A DNA stretch of 64,000 nucleotides from positions 1 to 64,000 of the forward strand of contig JAJRTN010000172.1 of assembly GCA_024278275.1 (NCBI GenBank), read 5' to 3'. The stretch comes from Candidatus Hydrogenedentota bacterium (GTDB taxonomy: Bacteria > Hydrogenedentota > Hydrogenedentia > Hydrogenedentales > JAJRTN01). A program made the translations under genes and the position numbers. The notes under the pieces are model-generated. The model was given only the letters and a program-made list of their open reading frames with translations, was not told the origin of the DNA and made no database searches. Numbering within the stretch: position 1 is the stretch's first letter; each line of letters begins with the position of its first letter. Below are positions 54,257-64,000 of this stretch, in pieces.

Positions 54257-56047
54257 CTACACCTCCAAGGGCAGATCGACATCGTCGAAGTTGTCGGGGG
54301 TGCGGGCGGCGCGGAGGCGTTCGAGGGTTTCGATGGCCTGCTCACAGGGCACGGTGGCCTGGTCCTTGCGGCAGTAACGGCGCCAGGTGACCTCCCGGTT
54401 TTCCGCTTCCTTGCCGCCGATGATCCAGATGTTGGGAATCTTGCGGGTAACGGCGTTGCGGATCTTCTTGCCGAAGCTCTCGCTGCTCTCGTCGATCTCG
54501 ACGCGGAAAAACTCGTCGCGCAAGGAGTCCCGCAGATCTTGCGCGTAGTCCATGACCTCGTCGTTCACGGGCACGATGCGCACCTGGGTGGGCGCGAGCC
54601 AGGTGGGGAAGGCGCCGCCGTAGTGCTCGATGAGGAAACCGAAGAAGCGTTCGATGGACCCCAGCACCACGCGATGAATGAGCACGGGGCGGTGGCGTTC
54701 GCCGTCGGGGCCGGTGTAGGCGAGGTCGAACTTGTCGGGCATGGCGAAGTCGAGCTGGATGGTGGCACACTGCCACGACCGACCAAGAGCGTCCTGCATG
54801 TGGAAGTCGATCTTGGGACCGTAGAAGGCGCCGTCCCCTTCGTTGACCTGGTAGTCCTTGCCCTTGCGCCGGAGGGCGGTCTCCAGGGCGCTGGTGGCCA
54901 GTTCCCATTGCTGGTCCGTGCCGATGGATTTGTCGGGCCGGGTGCTGAGTTCCAGGGTGTAGTCGATGCGCAGGGCGGAATACATGCGGTCGATCAAATC
55001 GATGACGCCGTCGATTTCCTGCTGGATCTGGTCGGGGGTCATGAAGATGTGGGCATCGTCCTGGGTGAACATGCGCACGCGGGTGAGGCCGTGGAGGACG
55101 CCCGACTTCTCGTGGCGGTGTACCAGGCCCAGCTCGGCCATGCGGAGGGGCAGGTCGCGGTAGCTCTTGAGGCCCGTGCGGAAGATGAGCATGCCGCCGG
55201 GACAATTCATGGGCTTGATGGCGAACTCCCGCTCGTCGATCTCGGTGAAGTACATGTTCTCCTGGTAGTTGTCCCAGTGGCCAGACTGATGCCACAGCTT
55301 CACGTCGAGCATCTGGGGGGTGCGCACTTCGACATAGCCTTCCCGGTCGTGCTCTTCGTGCCAGAAGCGCAGCAATTCGTTGATCACGGCCATGCCGTTG
55401 GGGTGGATGAAGGGGAACCCCGGCCCTTCCGGGTGCATGCTGAAGAGGTCGAGTTCCTCGCCCAGTTTCCGGTGATCCCGCTCCATGGCCAGCTTGCGCC
55501 GTTCGATGTAATCCTTCAGTTGGGCCTTGTTTTCGAAGGCCAGGCCGTAGATTCGGGTGAGCATGGGACGCTTCTCATCACCGCGCCAGTAGCTGCCCGA
55601 CATGCGGTCGAGTTTGAAACAGGCCTTGGGCACCTCGCCGGTATGTTCCAGGTGGGGTCCCTCGCACATGTCGATGAAGCCGCCGTTCTCATAGAAGGAA
55701 AGGCTGCCTTCGCCGGCTTTGCCCGTCTCCACCAACTCCTCGGCATACTCGATTTTATAGCGCTGCCCACCCTCTTCCAGGAACTTCTTTGCTTCGTCAA
55801 GGGGCATTTCCGTGCGCGCAAAGGGCTGCTTCGCCTTGATGATCCTGCGCATACGGTTCTCAATGTCTTCGAGATCCTTTTCACCGAGGGGCGTATCGCC
55901 AAAATCGAAGTCATAGTAAAAACCAAAGTCCACGGGCGGGCCAAAGGCCAGCTTGGCATGGGGGCGGATCTCCAGCACGGCCTGGGCCATGATGTGGGCC
56001 AGGGAGTGGCGGAGCCGGTAGAGATAATCGTCGTGTACGTCGCTCAT
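54257..56047 (-). CDS. thrS: Threonyl-tRNA synthetase lacking N-terminal TGS domain
   Basis: LRHSLAHIMAQAVLEIRPHAKLAFGPPVDFGFYYDF at residue ~10; FAIKPMNCPGGMLIF; MFTQDDAHIF; C-term anticodon-binding domain. Confidence 0.95.
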   Translation of the reverse strand: MSDVHDDYLYRLRHSLAHIMAQAVLEIRPHAKLAFGPPVDFGFYYDFDFGDTPLGEKDLEDIENRMRRIIKAKQPFARTEMPLDEAKKFLEEGGQRYKIEYAEELVETGKAGEGSLSFYENGGFIDMCEGPHLEHTGEVPKACFKLDRMSGSYWRGDEKRPMLTRIYGLAFENKAQLKDYIERRKLAMERDHRKLGEELDLFSMHPEGPGFPFIHPNGMAVINELLRFWHEEHDREGYVEVRTPQMLDVKLWHQSGHWDNYQENMYFTEIDEREFAIKPMNCPGGMLIFRTGLKSYRDLPLRMAELGLVHRHEKSGVLHGLTRVRMFTQDDAHIFMTPDQIQQEIDGVIDLIDRMYSALRIDYTLELSTRPDKSIGTDQQWELATSALETALRRKGKDYQVNEGDGAFYGPKIDFHMQDALGRSWQCATIQLDFAMPDKFDLAYTGPDGERHRPVLIHRVVLGSIERFFGFLIEHYGGAFPTWLAPTQVRIVPVNDEVMDYAQDLRDSLRDEFFRVEIDESSESFGKKIRNAVTRKIPNIWIIGGKEAENREVTWRRYCRKDQATVPCEQAIETLERLRAARTPDNFDDVDLPLEV

Positions 56048-56218
56048 GGTTTCCTGTTTCCTGTTCATTGCGCCCGTGTCGTGGGCCATCCGCCTTCACC
56101 CATGCCATGCGTACCGGACGATGCCGGGAAAAAGGGAGGTGTCACCCACGGAAGGGTTAGCCCCTTACCCGTGAAGTTTTGTACAAATAGTCATGAATAC
56201 GTGTCTGCCTCTCCTTCC

Positions 56219-56307
56219 GTCATTCCCGCGAAGGCGGGAATCCACAGGAAAGGTCAAAGGGTTTCCTCGTATCATGGAGCCCCGCCTTCGCGGGAATGAC
56301 GGTAATG
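56219..56307. repeat. Copy of the 16119-16204 intergenic palindromic repeat
   Basis: cgtcattcccgcgaaggcgggaatccacaggaaaggtcaa...cgccttcgcgggaatgacggtaa. Confidence 0.85.
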
Positions 56308-56420
56308 TAGAAGCGGCGTCCAGTCGCTTTGAATAGGCTGGAAGCCTCTTCTACTTTTCTTCGGAACCACGGTTCTCCGTGGAGACGATTCCTGGTTCCG
56401 GCCAAGCCGGGTTAGGATAG
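56306..56420. repeat. Copy of the 48585-48655 composite repeat
   Basis: gtagaagcggc...cttctacttttcttcggaaccacggttctccgtggagacgattcctggttccggccaagccgggttagg. Confidence 0.75.
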
Positions 56421-56642
56421 CAGATGAACGCGGGGTATTTCGACGAATCGTGATTGCTTTCCCCTGCCGGCGCGCGGAAGGCGCAAGTAGTGCCGCAGGG
56501 TGGGCCTTGGCCCACCATCGTCCTGGATTCGGAACATGATCGGGATCCTGCGCGATCCTCCTGCCGGAGGCTTCGTCGAGGGTGACGGGAAGACGCGTTC
56601 CCACGGAGGATCGTGGGAGCCGCGCTTTACCCACGCCCCCCC

Positions 56643-57761
56643 CTATGACCGGTAAGCGAGGGGTACTTCGTCCCCCATGCAGGTGCCCACTTCGCGGGCG
56701 GACAGCAGCCAGGGGTGATCGGCGGGCACCAGGCGTTTTTCCTTGACCACTTCTTCCAGGGGCACGGCGACAAAGGCCTGTCCACGCTTTCCGACCATGT
56801 TTCCGAACTCGCCCCGAAGCGCCAATTCGGCGGTCTTCACGCCGAACTGGGTACAAAGGAGACGGTCCCGCGCGGTGGGTATGCCGCCCCGCTGGAGGTG
56901 GCCCAGCGAGGTGACACGGGTCTCCAGGCCGGTCACCTTCTCCAGGTGCTCGGCGAGTACGGCGCTCACCGGTTCTTTGCTGTTGCCCTTTCGTTTTTTG
57001 CCGCCCTCCTCCTCTCCACCGTGGCCGGCCAGTTCGTCGACGGAACAGGCCCCCTCGGCCACGGCGACGATGCTGAACATCTTGCCATGGCGCATGCGGG
57101 ACAGGAGTGATTCGGCGACCACGTCGAGGGTATAGGGGATCTCGGGGATGAGGATGACATCCGCGCCGCCCGCGATGCCCGCGCCCAGGGCGAGCCAACC
57201 GGCGTTGTGCCCCATGATATCGACCACCATGACACGGTGGTGACTGCTGGCCGTGGTGTGAAGGCGGTCAATGGCCTCCGTGGCGATGGCCATGCCCGTG
57301 TCGAATCCAAAACAGGTATCCGTGCCGGACACGTCGTTGTCGATGGTTTTGGGCGCGGTGATGATGTTGAGTCCGCCTTCCTTCATCAGGCGAAAAGCGT
57401 TTTTCTGGGTGCCTCCGCCGCCCAGGCAGATGAGGCAATCAAGTTTCAGCCGCCGGTAGGTCTCGATGGCCGCGCCCGACATGTCCCGCGTTCCCCCGTC
57501 CCGCATGGGCATCTTGTGGGGCTTGTCGCGGCTGGTGCGCAGGATGGTGCCGCCCACGGTGAGCAGTCCGCTCGTCTGTTTGTCATCGAGCACGATGTAA
57601 CGGTTTTCGATAAGGCCGCGAAAGCCCTCCATGATGCCGAAGACCTCGACTCCGTGGGCCATGAGTCCCTTCGTTATGGCACGAATCACCGCGTTGAGGC
57701 CGGGACAGTCCCCGCCCGAAGTAAGGATTGCCGCGGTGCGAATGGCCGAAGTGTTCTTCAT
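56643..57761 (-). CDS. pfkA: 6-phosphofructokinase
   Basis: [20 protein letters not shown]...[16 protein letters not shown]...[20 protein letters not shown]...[15 protein letters not shown]. Confidence 0.93.
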   Translation of the reverse strand: MKNTSAIRTAAILTSGGDCPGLNAVIRAITKGLMAHGVEVFGIMEGFRGLIENRYIVLDDKQTSGLLTVGGTILRTSRDKPHKMPMRDGGTRDMSGAAIETYRRLKLDCLICLGGGGTQKNAFRLMKEGGLNIITAPKTIDNDVSGTDTCFGFDTGMAIATEAIDRLHTTASSHHRVMVVDIMGHNAGWLALGAGIAGGADVILIPEIPYTLDVVAESLLSRMRHGKMFSIVAVAEGACSVDELAGHGGEEEGGKKRKGNSKEPVSAVLAEHLEKVTGLETRVTSLGHLQRGGIPTARDRLLCTQFGVKTAELALRGEFGNMVGKRGQAFVAVPLEEVVKEKRLVPADHPWLLSAREVGTCMGDEVPLAYRS

Positions 57762-57807
57762 AATCCTGAATTTCCCGGGGCGCGCCACCCGGCACGCCAT
57801 GGTTACA

Positions 57808-58722
57808 TTATGGTTTCTTCTTTCCATGATGGTGACACGCCGTGGCGGGGGAAGCAAACAGTGCCCGTGTCCGCCGGACCTGTTTCCTGCTGAAAAAGGC
57901 GGGGGCTTTACGGCGAAACCGCTTCCAATGGCGCGCCGCCTGCCGGTCCCAGAACCGGGCCAGGAGGGGCATGACCCCTTTCGTCTCTACCGGCGCCCCA
58001 TCCGTGATACGAACGATCTCGTCGCGAAGCATGCGGCAGTCATTCCAGTCGCCCAGCAATTGTTGCACTTTCTTCAGACGGTCCAGGTAGGCGGCCATGT
58101 CGCTTCCGTAGTGAATGGCATGTACCTCGCAGGCATAGCGGAGTTTCTTGAATGCAATGCGTACCCGGTGCAATCGGGCCTCCTTCTTCGATGCTTCCCA
58201 TCGCCGGAATTGCCGGCGCAACGCCTTTTCCCGTTTCAGGAGGCATTTCCGAACGTACTTGAGATGGCATTGCCCGCCCACTGCAAGGCCGTCCAGCAAG
58301 AGGCGAAGGGGCTGAACGTAATCCTCGGAGGCCACCGTATCGGCCACGCGGGCGCACGTATCGGCCTCGGCCTGCCGGAAGCGCCGCAACCGGCGAAGCG
58401 TGTAGGCGATGGCCGGACGGAAGGCCTCCGGCGCGGAGGCCCGCCAGGCGAGGAGCATGTCCACCATGACATCCAACTCGCGCGCCCGCCCGAGGTCGCG
58501 GGTGATGGAACGAACCTGCGCGACAAAGGGCTCGGCGCCGCCCCCCACCGCGGGCGCAAACTCCATCAGTGCCGCGCGGAGACGGCGCGACGCCACACGC
58601 ATTTCGTGGATGCCTTCGGCGTCCCCGGCCCGCACCGGGCCGGTGAGTTGCCGCAGGTAGCGCGCCCGTATGGCCAGGGCGGCGCGTGCCGAGGGAAGCG
58701 CCAAATCACAGGTTTTCTTCAC
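57808..58722 (-). CDS. CHAD domain protein
   Basis: [18 protein letters not shown]...[14 protein letters not shown]...[16 protein letters not shown]...[20 protein letters not shown]. Confidence 0.93.
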   Translation of the reverse strand: MKKTCDLALPSARAALAIRARYLRQLTGPVRAGDAEGIHEMRVASRRLRAALMEFAPAVGGGAEPFVAQVRSITRDLGRARELDVMVDMLLAWRASAPEAFRPAIAYTLRRLRRFRQAEADTCARVADTVASEDYVQPLRLLLDGLAVGGQCHLKYVRKCLLKREKALRRQFRRWEASKKEARLHRVRIAFKKLRYACEVHAIHYGSDMAAYLDRLKKVQQLLGDWNDCRMLRDEIVRITDGAPVETKGVMPLLARFWDRQAARHWKRFRRKAPAFFSRKQVRRTRALFASPATACHHHGKKKP

Positions 58723-59332
58723 GCCATTCCTTTGCCGCCGTATCCGGCGCCTCGATTTCCAGGGTCACGTCAAAGCAGGCCTCGAAAAGGGGCCGTTTGC
58801 GGCGCGCCCCCCGGATATCAATCCCGCCGGCCCGCCGTTGCCGCACCGTCAGGATTACCCTGTGCTTTTCAAAGCGCACCGCCAGGTCACGCACGGTGGC
58901 CATGTGTCCTCGATCCAACCCGTCCGCAATGCGCAACAGGGCCGCGAGTTTGCCCACGGCTTCCCGCGCCCCGGGTTCCAGGTCAGCATACACTTTGTGG
59001 GTGGGCTTGGGAAACGCCTTGCGGTGGTACCGCGCCACGCAGGCCACCATGCGGTGTTCTTCCGTGGAAAAGCCCGGAAAAGCCTGTTCCATGATGATAT
59101 CGCGGGCGTGTTTGTGATGGCGCCACAAGCCCCGCGCGTGGCCCGAGTCGTGGAGCAACGCCCCCGCTTCGAGCACATCGCGCTCACGAGGACCGTAGCC
59201 ATGGAGTTTCACCAGGGCGTCGAAGAGCCGCAAGGCGTACCGGCAAACCTGGAAGGCGTGCTCCGGCTCCGGATCAATCTTCCGCGCCAGGGCGCGCACA
59301 AATGCCATTCTGCCGGTTTTATCAATCGCCAT
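58706..59332 (-). CDS. HD-domain protein resembling the C-terminal domain of Ppx/GppA phosphatases
   Basis: LEAGALLHDSGHARGLWRHHKHARDIIMEQAFPGFSTEEHRMVACVARYHRKAFPK...LLRIADGLDRGHMATVRDLAV; overlaps CHAD start. Confidence 0.88.
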   Translation of the reverse strand: MAIDKTGRMAFVRALARKIDPEPEHAFQVCRYALRLFDALVKLHGYGPRERDVLEAGALLHDSGHARGLWRHHKHARDIIMEQAFPGFSTEEHRMVACVARYHRKAFPKPTHKVYADLEPGAREAVGKLAALLRIADGLDRGHMATVRDLAVRFEKHRVILTVRQRRAGGIDIRGARRKRPLFEACFDVTLEIEAPDTAAKEWREENL

Positions 59333-59499
59333 GGTCCGTTCCACTCCTCCTTCAGCCGATGAAAAACGTCTTACGGGCCAGCTTGAACGCTGCCTGTAAC
59401 CAGGAATGACGCCGCCGGAAAGGTCCTAACCGTTTACGACAAGGCACGCCCATATTTCAAGGGTGTTGTGTCGTTACCACAAGAACACCAATGCGCTCT

Positions 59500-59685
59500 T
59501 ATGTGGCACAGCCGCCCTCGGCTGTGGGGCCGACAGGCCCCAATTGGACGTAAACGCTTACGCGAGCTTAAGGTTTGTCGCTCGGAAAAGTCACAATAGC
59601 CGAAAGAACGGAGATGGAACCCTGCGGTTTCCACGGCCCCCGGTCCGGGCCGAGTACGGCCCACAGAGGGCGGCTGTGCCACATA
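59500..59685. repeat. 186-bp intergenic element with 20-bp perfect terminal inverted repeats (tatgtggcacagccgccctc / gagggcggctgtgccacata)
   Basis: Direct reading 59500-59519 and 59666-59685. Confidence 0.85.
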
Positions 59686-59882
59686 AAAGAGGTCCATCGA
59701 AACGCACGTCACAGCCGCCCGTGAGCAGTTACGAGCAGGGAACCGAAAACCGCCACCTTGACCGCCTCATGCCGGTTCGTTATGATGGCCTGGCAACATT
59801 CAATTGGCCAAGGACGCACAAAAGAGGTATCACGCATGAAGTGGTACCCGCCGTTACGTAATCACGACGGGTAGCTTGGGCG

Positions 59883-60740
59883 ATGGAACATACCGATGCA
59901 AGGGAAAGAATGGCGGATCTCCGGGAAAACGGCCTCAGCACATACCTGGCGGAAATCTCCCGCATCCCTCTGCTGACTTCGGCGGAAGAAATACGCCTCG
60001 CCAGAATGGCGCAAAAGAATGACGGCGCGGCGCGGCGCAAACTCATTGTCTCCAATCTTCGCCTGGTCGTGAGCGTGGCCAAGAAGTATCTTTATTACGG
60101 TCTCCCTTTGCTCGATCTTATCGAAGAAGGTAATCTGGGCCTGATGAAGGCGGTGGACCGCTACGACCCGGAGCGGGGTTGCAAGTTCTCCACCTATGCC
60201 ACGTGGTGGATTCGCCAGGCCGTGACGCGCTCCCTGTCCAATCATGGGCGCACGGTGCGCATCCCGGTCTACATCACGGACAACCTGGCAAAGTACAAGA
60301 AAATTGCCGAGAAACACTACATCAAGACGGGCACACTTCCCGATATAGAGGACGTGGCCAAGGAACTGGGGGTCAAGCCGGCGGAAGCCAAGCGCCTCCA
60401 GGAATTCGCTGACACGGTGTCGCCCATCGAACGCATCCGAACCACGGACTCCGACGGCAGCCGGGGCATCCCGGAAAGCATCGAGCCGCAACATGCGGAC
60501 AAGGCCATCGAGCAGATCGCCCTGGATCAGCAGATGAGCGAGTTGATGAGCCAACTCGACGAGCGGGAGAGCAAAATCATTCGATACCGCTATGGCCTCA
60601 TGGATGGCAAGGCCCATACCCTGGAGGAGACGGGAAAGAAGTTCGGCCTCACCCGCGAACGAATCCGCCAGATCGAGAAAGACGTCATGAAGCGGTTGCG
60701 TGAGTTTGTTTCGGCCCACCAGGAGGATTTCCGCCCGTAG
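59883..60740 (+). CDS. Sigma-70 family RNA polymerase sigma factor (RpoD/RpoS-like, without long region 1.1)
   Basis: LIVSNLRLVVSVAKKYLYYGLPLLDLIEEGNLGLMKAVDRYDPERGCKFSTYATWWIRQAVTRSLSNHGRTVRIP; C-term LEETGKKFGLTRERIRQIEKDVMKRLRE. Confidence 0.95.
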   Translation: MEHTDARERMADLRENGLSTYLAEISRIPLLTSAEEIRLARMAQKNDGAARRKLIVSNLRLVVSVAKKYLYYGLPLLDLIEEGNLGLMKAVDRYDPERGCKFSTYATWWIRQAVTRSLSNHGRTVRIPVYITDNLAKYKKIAEKHYIKTGTLPDIEDVAKELGVKPAEAKRLQEFADTVSPIERIRTTDSDGSRGIPESIEPQHADKAIEQIALDQQMSELMSQLDERESKIIRYRYGLMDGKAHTLEETGKKFGLTRERIRQIEKDVMKRLREFVSAHQEDFRP

Positions 60741-60902
60741 GGCAAATCCGCTCCGGACTTCAACGGCGGTGGCGACGGGTTCACGAAAAACGTGGGGGCC
60801 TAATGGCCGCTCCAGAATCCACCACGAATGCGTTCGGGATGACAGGGGGGGGCGGCTTTTGTCATCCGGCGTTTTACATGTATCAGCAAAGGAAGTATCC
60901 CC

Positions 60903-61424
60903 ATGGATCTCGCACACGTCATACGAAACATTCCCGACTTTCCCAAGCCGGGGATCCAGTTCAAGGACATCACCACGCTGCTCCTTGAACCGAATGCCTT
61001 CCGCCAGGTGATTGACACGTGGTACGAACGGTACCGCGCCAGGGCGATTGACGCCATCGTCGCCATCGACGCGCGCGGCTTCGTTTTCGGCGGGGCCTTG
61101 GCCTACGCCCTTGGCGTGCCCCTGGCGCTCGCGCGCAAGAAAGGCAAGCTCCCCGGTGAAACCCTGGCCGAGTCGTTTGAGCTGGAATACGGCACCGATA
61201 CGGTGGAAATCCACGCGGACGCCGTGCAACCGGGGCAGCGGGTGGTGGTGATGGATGATCTGCTGGCCACGGGGGGCACGGCCGCCGCGGTGACGCGACT
61301 GGTGCGCCGTCTCGGGGGCGAAGTGGTGGAGGCCGCCTTCGTGATCGAGTTGCCCCCGCTCCAGGGGCGCAAGGCCCTGGACGGTATCCCGGTCCACACG
61401 TTGGTTTCTTTTATGGTCGACTGA
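60903..61424 (+). CDS. apt: Adenine phosphoribosyltransferase
   Basis: IRNIPDFPKPGIQFKDITTLL...IDARGFVFGGALAYALGVPLALARKKGKLPGET...VVVMDDLLATGGTAAAV. Confidence 0.97.
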   Translation: MDLAHVIRNIPDFPKPGIQFKDITTLLLEPNAFRQVIDTWYERYRARAIDAIVAIDARGFVFGGALAYALGVPLALARKKGKLPGETLAESFELEYGTDTVEIHADAVQPGQRVVVMDDLLATGGTAAAVTRLVRRLGGEVVEAAFVIELPPLQGRKALDGIPVHTLVSFMVD

Positions 61425-61458
61425 CCCCATTGCGCGACGCGCGGGAGCACCCCATTCA

Positions 61459-62295
61459 ATGACTTCATCCACGGCTTCGGCCATTGAGTTTGTAAACCGT
61501 CCGCCCCAAGGCCTGGTGCGGCATGTCCTCTTCGATTTTGACGGCACGATCAGTTTGCTGCGCGAAGGTTGGCAAAGGGTCATGCGGGAGGTCTGTATTG
61601 ATTTTGTCCGCGGCGACACACCGCCCACGCCTGAAATCGAGTCCGCCGTGGAGAACATGATTGACGAAACCACCGGCGTGCAGACCATCGTGCAGATGGA
61701 ACGCCTCGCGGCGATGGTGGCGGAGGCGGGCCTGGTCCCGCCGGAGCAGCGCCTGGACGCGGCAGGATACAAGCGCATTTACCTTGACCGCCTCATGGAG
61801 CCGGTACGGGAACGCATCGCGGAGGTGGAAAGTGGAAAAACCCCCGCCGAACAGTGGATGGTCCGGGGAGCGGTGGATTTCCTTCGCCGGATCAGCGAGA
61901 TGAATGTGACCCTTTGCGTGTTCAGCGGCACCGACCGCGATGATGTGCGAAACGAGGCCCGGCTGCTGGGGGTGAGCGGCTTTTTCTCGGAGATCTGGGG
62001 GGCCTTGGGCAATATCGAGGCGTATTCCAAGGAGAAGGTCATCCGCGAGATCATGGCGGACCACCACCTGGAAGGCCCTGAAGTGCTGGCCATCGGCGAT
62101 GGCCCGGTGGAACTGCGCAACGTGAAGGCGGCGGGCGGCATCGCCATCGGGGTGGCCTCAAACGAGAAAACGGGCCACGGCCTGGACCCGCGAAAACGGA
62201 AACGCCTGATCGACGCGGGGGCCGACATCATCATCCCGGACTTCACCGTGGGACGGGAACTCCTCGATTACCTCTTCCCCGGCGGCAAGGCATAA
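61459..62295 (+). CDS. HAD-superfamily hydrolase (phosphoglycolate phosphatase-like)
   Basis: VLFDFDGTISLLREGWQRVM...LCVFSGTDRDDVRNEARLLGVSGFFSEIWGAL...VLAIGDGPVELRNVKAAGG. Confidence 0.9.
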   Translation: MTSSTASAIEFVNRPPQGLVRHVLFDFDGTISLLREGWQRVMREVCIDFVRGDTPPTPEIESAVENMIDETTGVQTIVQMERLAAMVAEAGLVPPEQRLDAAGYKRIYLDRLMEPVRERIAEVESGKTPAEQWMVRGAVDFLRRISEMNVTLCVFSGTDRDDVRNEARLLGVSGFFSEIWGALGNIEAYSKEKVIREIMADHHLEGPEVLAIGDGPVELRNVKAAGGIAIGVASNEKTGHGLDPRKRKRLIDAGADIIIPDFTVGRELLDYLFPGGKA

Positions 62296-62318
62296 GGAAC
62301 AAGCACGGAGAAACAGCC

Positions 62319-64000
62319 ATGACAAAGGCGCATGATATGACCATCCACATGATCGGCCATGGTCACATCGATCCAACGTGGCTATGGCGGTGGACGGAAG
62401 GCTTTGAGGAGGTTCGGGCCACCTTCCGCAGCGCCCTAGACCGCATGAACGAGACGCCGGACTTCCACTTCACCGCGAGCAGCGCCTGTTTCTACACTTG
62501 GGTGGAAGCGTGCGACCCGGCCATGTTCGAGGAAATCCGGGCGCGCGTGGCGGAGGGGCGCTGGGAGATCGCCGGGGGGTGGTGGATCGAGCCGGACTGC
62601 AATGTGCCCTGTGGAGAATCCTTCGTGCGACAGGGCCTGTATGCCCAGCGCTTCTTCCAGCGGGCTTTCGGGAAAACCGCCCGCGTGGGATTCAATCCCG
62701 ACAGTTTCGGTCACGCGGGCGCGCTGCCCCAGATCCTGAAGAAACTCGGCCTGGACTACTACGTCTATATGCGGCCCCAGCCGGTCCACGAAATGGAGTA
62801 CCCCGAAGGCACGACTTTCTGGTGGGAGGGGCCGGACGGATCGCGCGTGCTGGCAAGCAACATTCCCGTCAGCTATAACGCCGACGCGGAGACTTCGGAA
62901 CGAATCCAACAACTGGCCACGTATGCCCATCTCAATCCGGGGCAACGCCATGTTCTCGGCTTTTATGGCGTGGGAAACCACGGCGGCGGCCCGACGAAGC
63001 GGGCCATCAGGCAAATCCAGGCGACCGCGGAAGCGCCGGACATGCCCCGGCCCAGGCTTTCCACCCTGGAAGCCTATTTCGCGGCGCTCGAAGCGGAGGG
63101 ACAACTGGATGACATGCCCGTCATCCGCAACGAGCTTCAGCACCACGCACGGGGCTGCTACAGCGCCCACGCCGGCGTGAAAAGACTCAACCGCCGGGTC
63201 GAGCACGCCCTGATGGACGCGGAACGGCTCGCCGCCGTGGCCCATCTCCAGGGACACCGGCCCTATCCGCGGGAAGCACTGGCCGAAGGCTGGCGGAACC
63301 TGCTCTACAACCAGTTCCACGACATCCTCGCCGGAACCAGTATCGCCCCTTCCTATGAAGACACCCGCGACCAGCTCGGGGCCGCGCGCCATGGCGCCGA
63401 CCGGATCCGCAACCTGGCGATCCAGTCCCTCGCCCGCGAAATAGACACCCGCGCGGAAGGCAACACCCTCGTGGTCTTCAACCCCCTGCCCTGGGCCATC
63501 CGGGAGCCGGTGACCGTGTCGCCCATCGTGGAGCGCACCCTGGATAAACCGCTTCGACTGGTAGACGATAAGGAACAGGACGTGGCGCTGCAGGCTGTCC
63601 GGGGCGACCAGGTCGGGGCCGCGCGCTACGCCTTCACCGCCGAGGCGCCGCCCCTGGGGTACCGGGTTTACCATGTACGCGGCGGTAAATCGACCGGGGG
63701 TGAAGGCGTGTCGGCAAGCACGGAGGCGCTGGAGAACCGGTGGTGGCGGATCACCTTTGATCCCGAGTCCGGCCGGATGGATGCCTTGCTGGATAAGGAA
63801 ACGGGCGTCCCGGTGTTGAAAGCGGGGAATGTGCTGGCCTGCCTGGAAGACCCGTCGGACACCTGGAGCCATGGGGTGCGGCAATACGACCGGGAAGCGG
63901 GGTGTTTCGGCGCCGCGCGGCTGAAGGTGGCGGAAAGCGGACCGGTGCTCGGGCGCGTGCGCGCCGTATCCCGTTTCGGCGATTCCACGGCCATCACGGA
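62319..64000 (+). CDS. Glycoside hydrolase family 38 alpha-mannosidase, truncated by window end
   Basis: MTIHMIGHGHIDPTWLWRWTEGFEEVRATFRSALDRM...GGWWIEPDCNVPCGESFVRQGLYAQRFFQRAFGKTARVGFNPDSFGHAGALPQILKKLGLDYYVYMRP; open frame to 64000. Confidence 0.95.
   Translation, partial: MTKAHDMTIHMIGHGHIDPTWLWRWTEGFEEVRATFRSALDRMNETPDFHFTASSACFYTWVEACDPAMFEEIRARVAEGRWEIAGGWWIEPDCNVPCGESFVRQGLYAQRFFQRAFGKTARVGFNPDSFGHAGALPQILKKLGLDYYVYMRPQPVHEMEYPEGTTFWWEGPDGSRVLASNIPVSYNADAETSERIQQLATYAHLNPGQRHVLGFYGVGNHGGGPTKRAIRQIQATAEAPDMPRPRLSTLEAYFAALEAEGQLDDMPVIRNELQHHARGCYSAHAGVKRLNRRVEHALMDAERLAAVAHLQGHRPYPREALAEGWRNLLYNQFHDILAGTSIAPSYEDTRDQLGAARHGADRIRNLAIQSLAREIDTRAEGNTLVVFNPLPWAIREPVTVSPIVERTLDKPLRLVDDKEQDVALQAVRGDQVGAARYAFTAEAPPLGYRVYHVRGGKSTGGEGVSASTEALENRWWRITFDPESGRMDALLDKETGVPVLKAGNVLACLEDPSDTWSHGVRQYDREAGCFGAARLKVAESGPVLGRVRAVSRFGDSTAIT

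Noticed and set aside
54539-56299. 586-aa plus-strand ORF opposite thrS
   Set aside because: Shadow ORF; thrS is unambiguous on the minus strand

Overview
64 kb of GC-rich bacterial chromosome with mostly ordinary housekeeping and envelope genes. The composition and gene set suggest a Planctomycetes/Hydrogenedentota-type lineage, but this is a weak inference. Recognisable genes include Fe/Mn-SOD, der, plsY, a PDH-type E2 plus fused E1, asnB, alr, pgsA, a PBP1A, thrS, pfkA, a sigma-70 factor, apt and a 3'-truncated GH38 alpha-mannosidase. There are also glycosyltransferase/polysaccharide genes, a P-type H+-ATPase and one intact IS110-family transposase. The most unusual items are: (1) a flavoprotein-polyferredoxin fusion whose TrxR-like domain looks circularly permuted, coupled to a DUF547 gene (8.3-11.5 kb); (2) several families of short intergenic palindromic or TIR-bearing repeats; (3) a structured non-coding segment upstream of the IS110 transposase that could be a bridge RNA, next to an inverted pair of perfect DnaA-box-like 9-mers; (4) a membrane-anchored small heat-shock protein behind a sigma54-like promoter; (5) two homopolymer tracts (G9 and C7) that disturb reading frames; (6) several unusual domain architectures (TPR with EF-Tu domain-II-like segment, HTH with EIIA, E2 with two PSBDs, E1 with an insertion, CHAD/HD pair). 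No CRISPR array, rRNA or convincing tRNA was seen. All family assignments were made by eye from motifs, without database searches.
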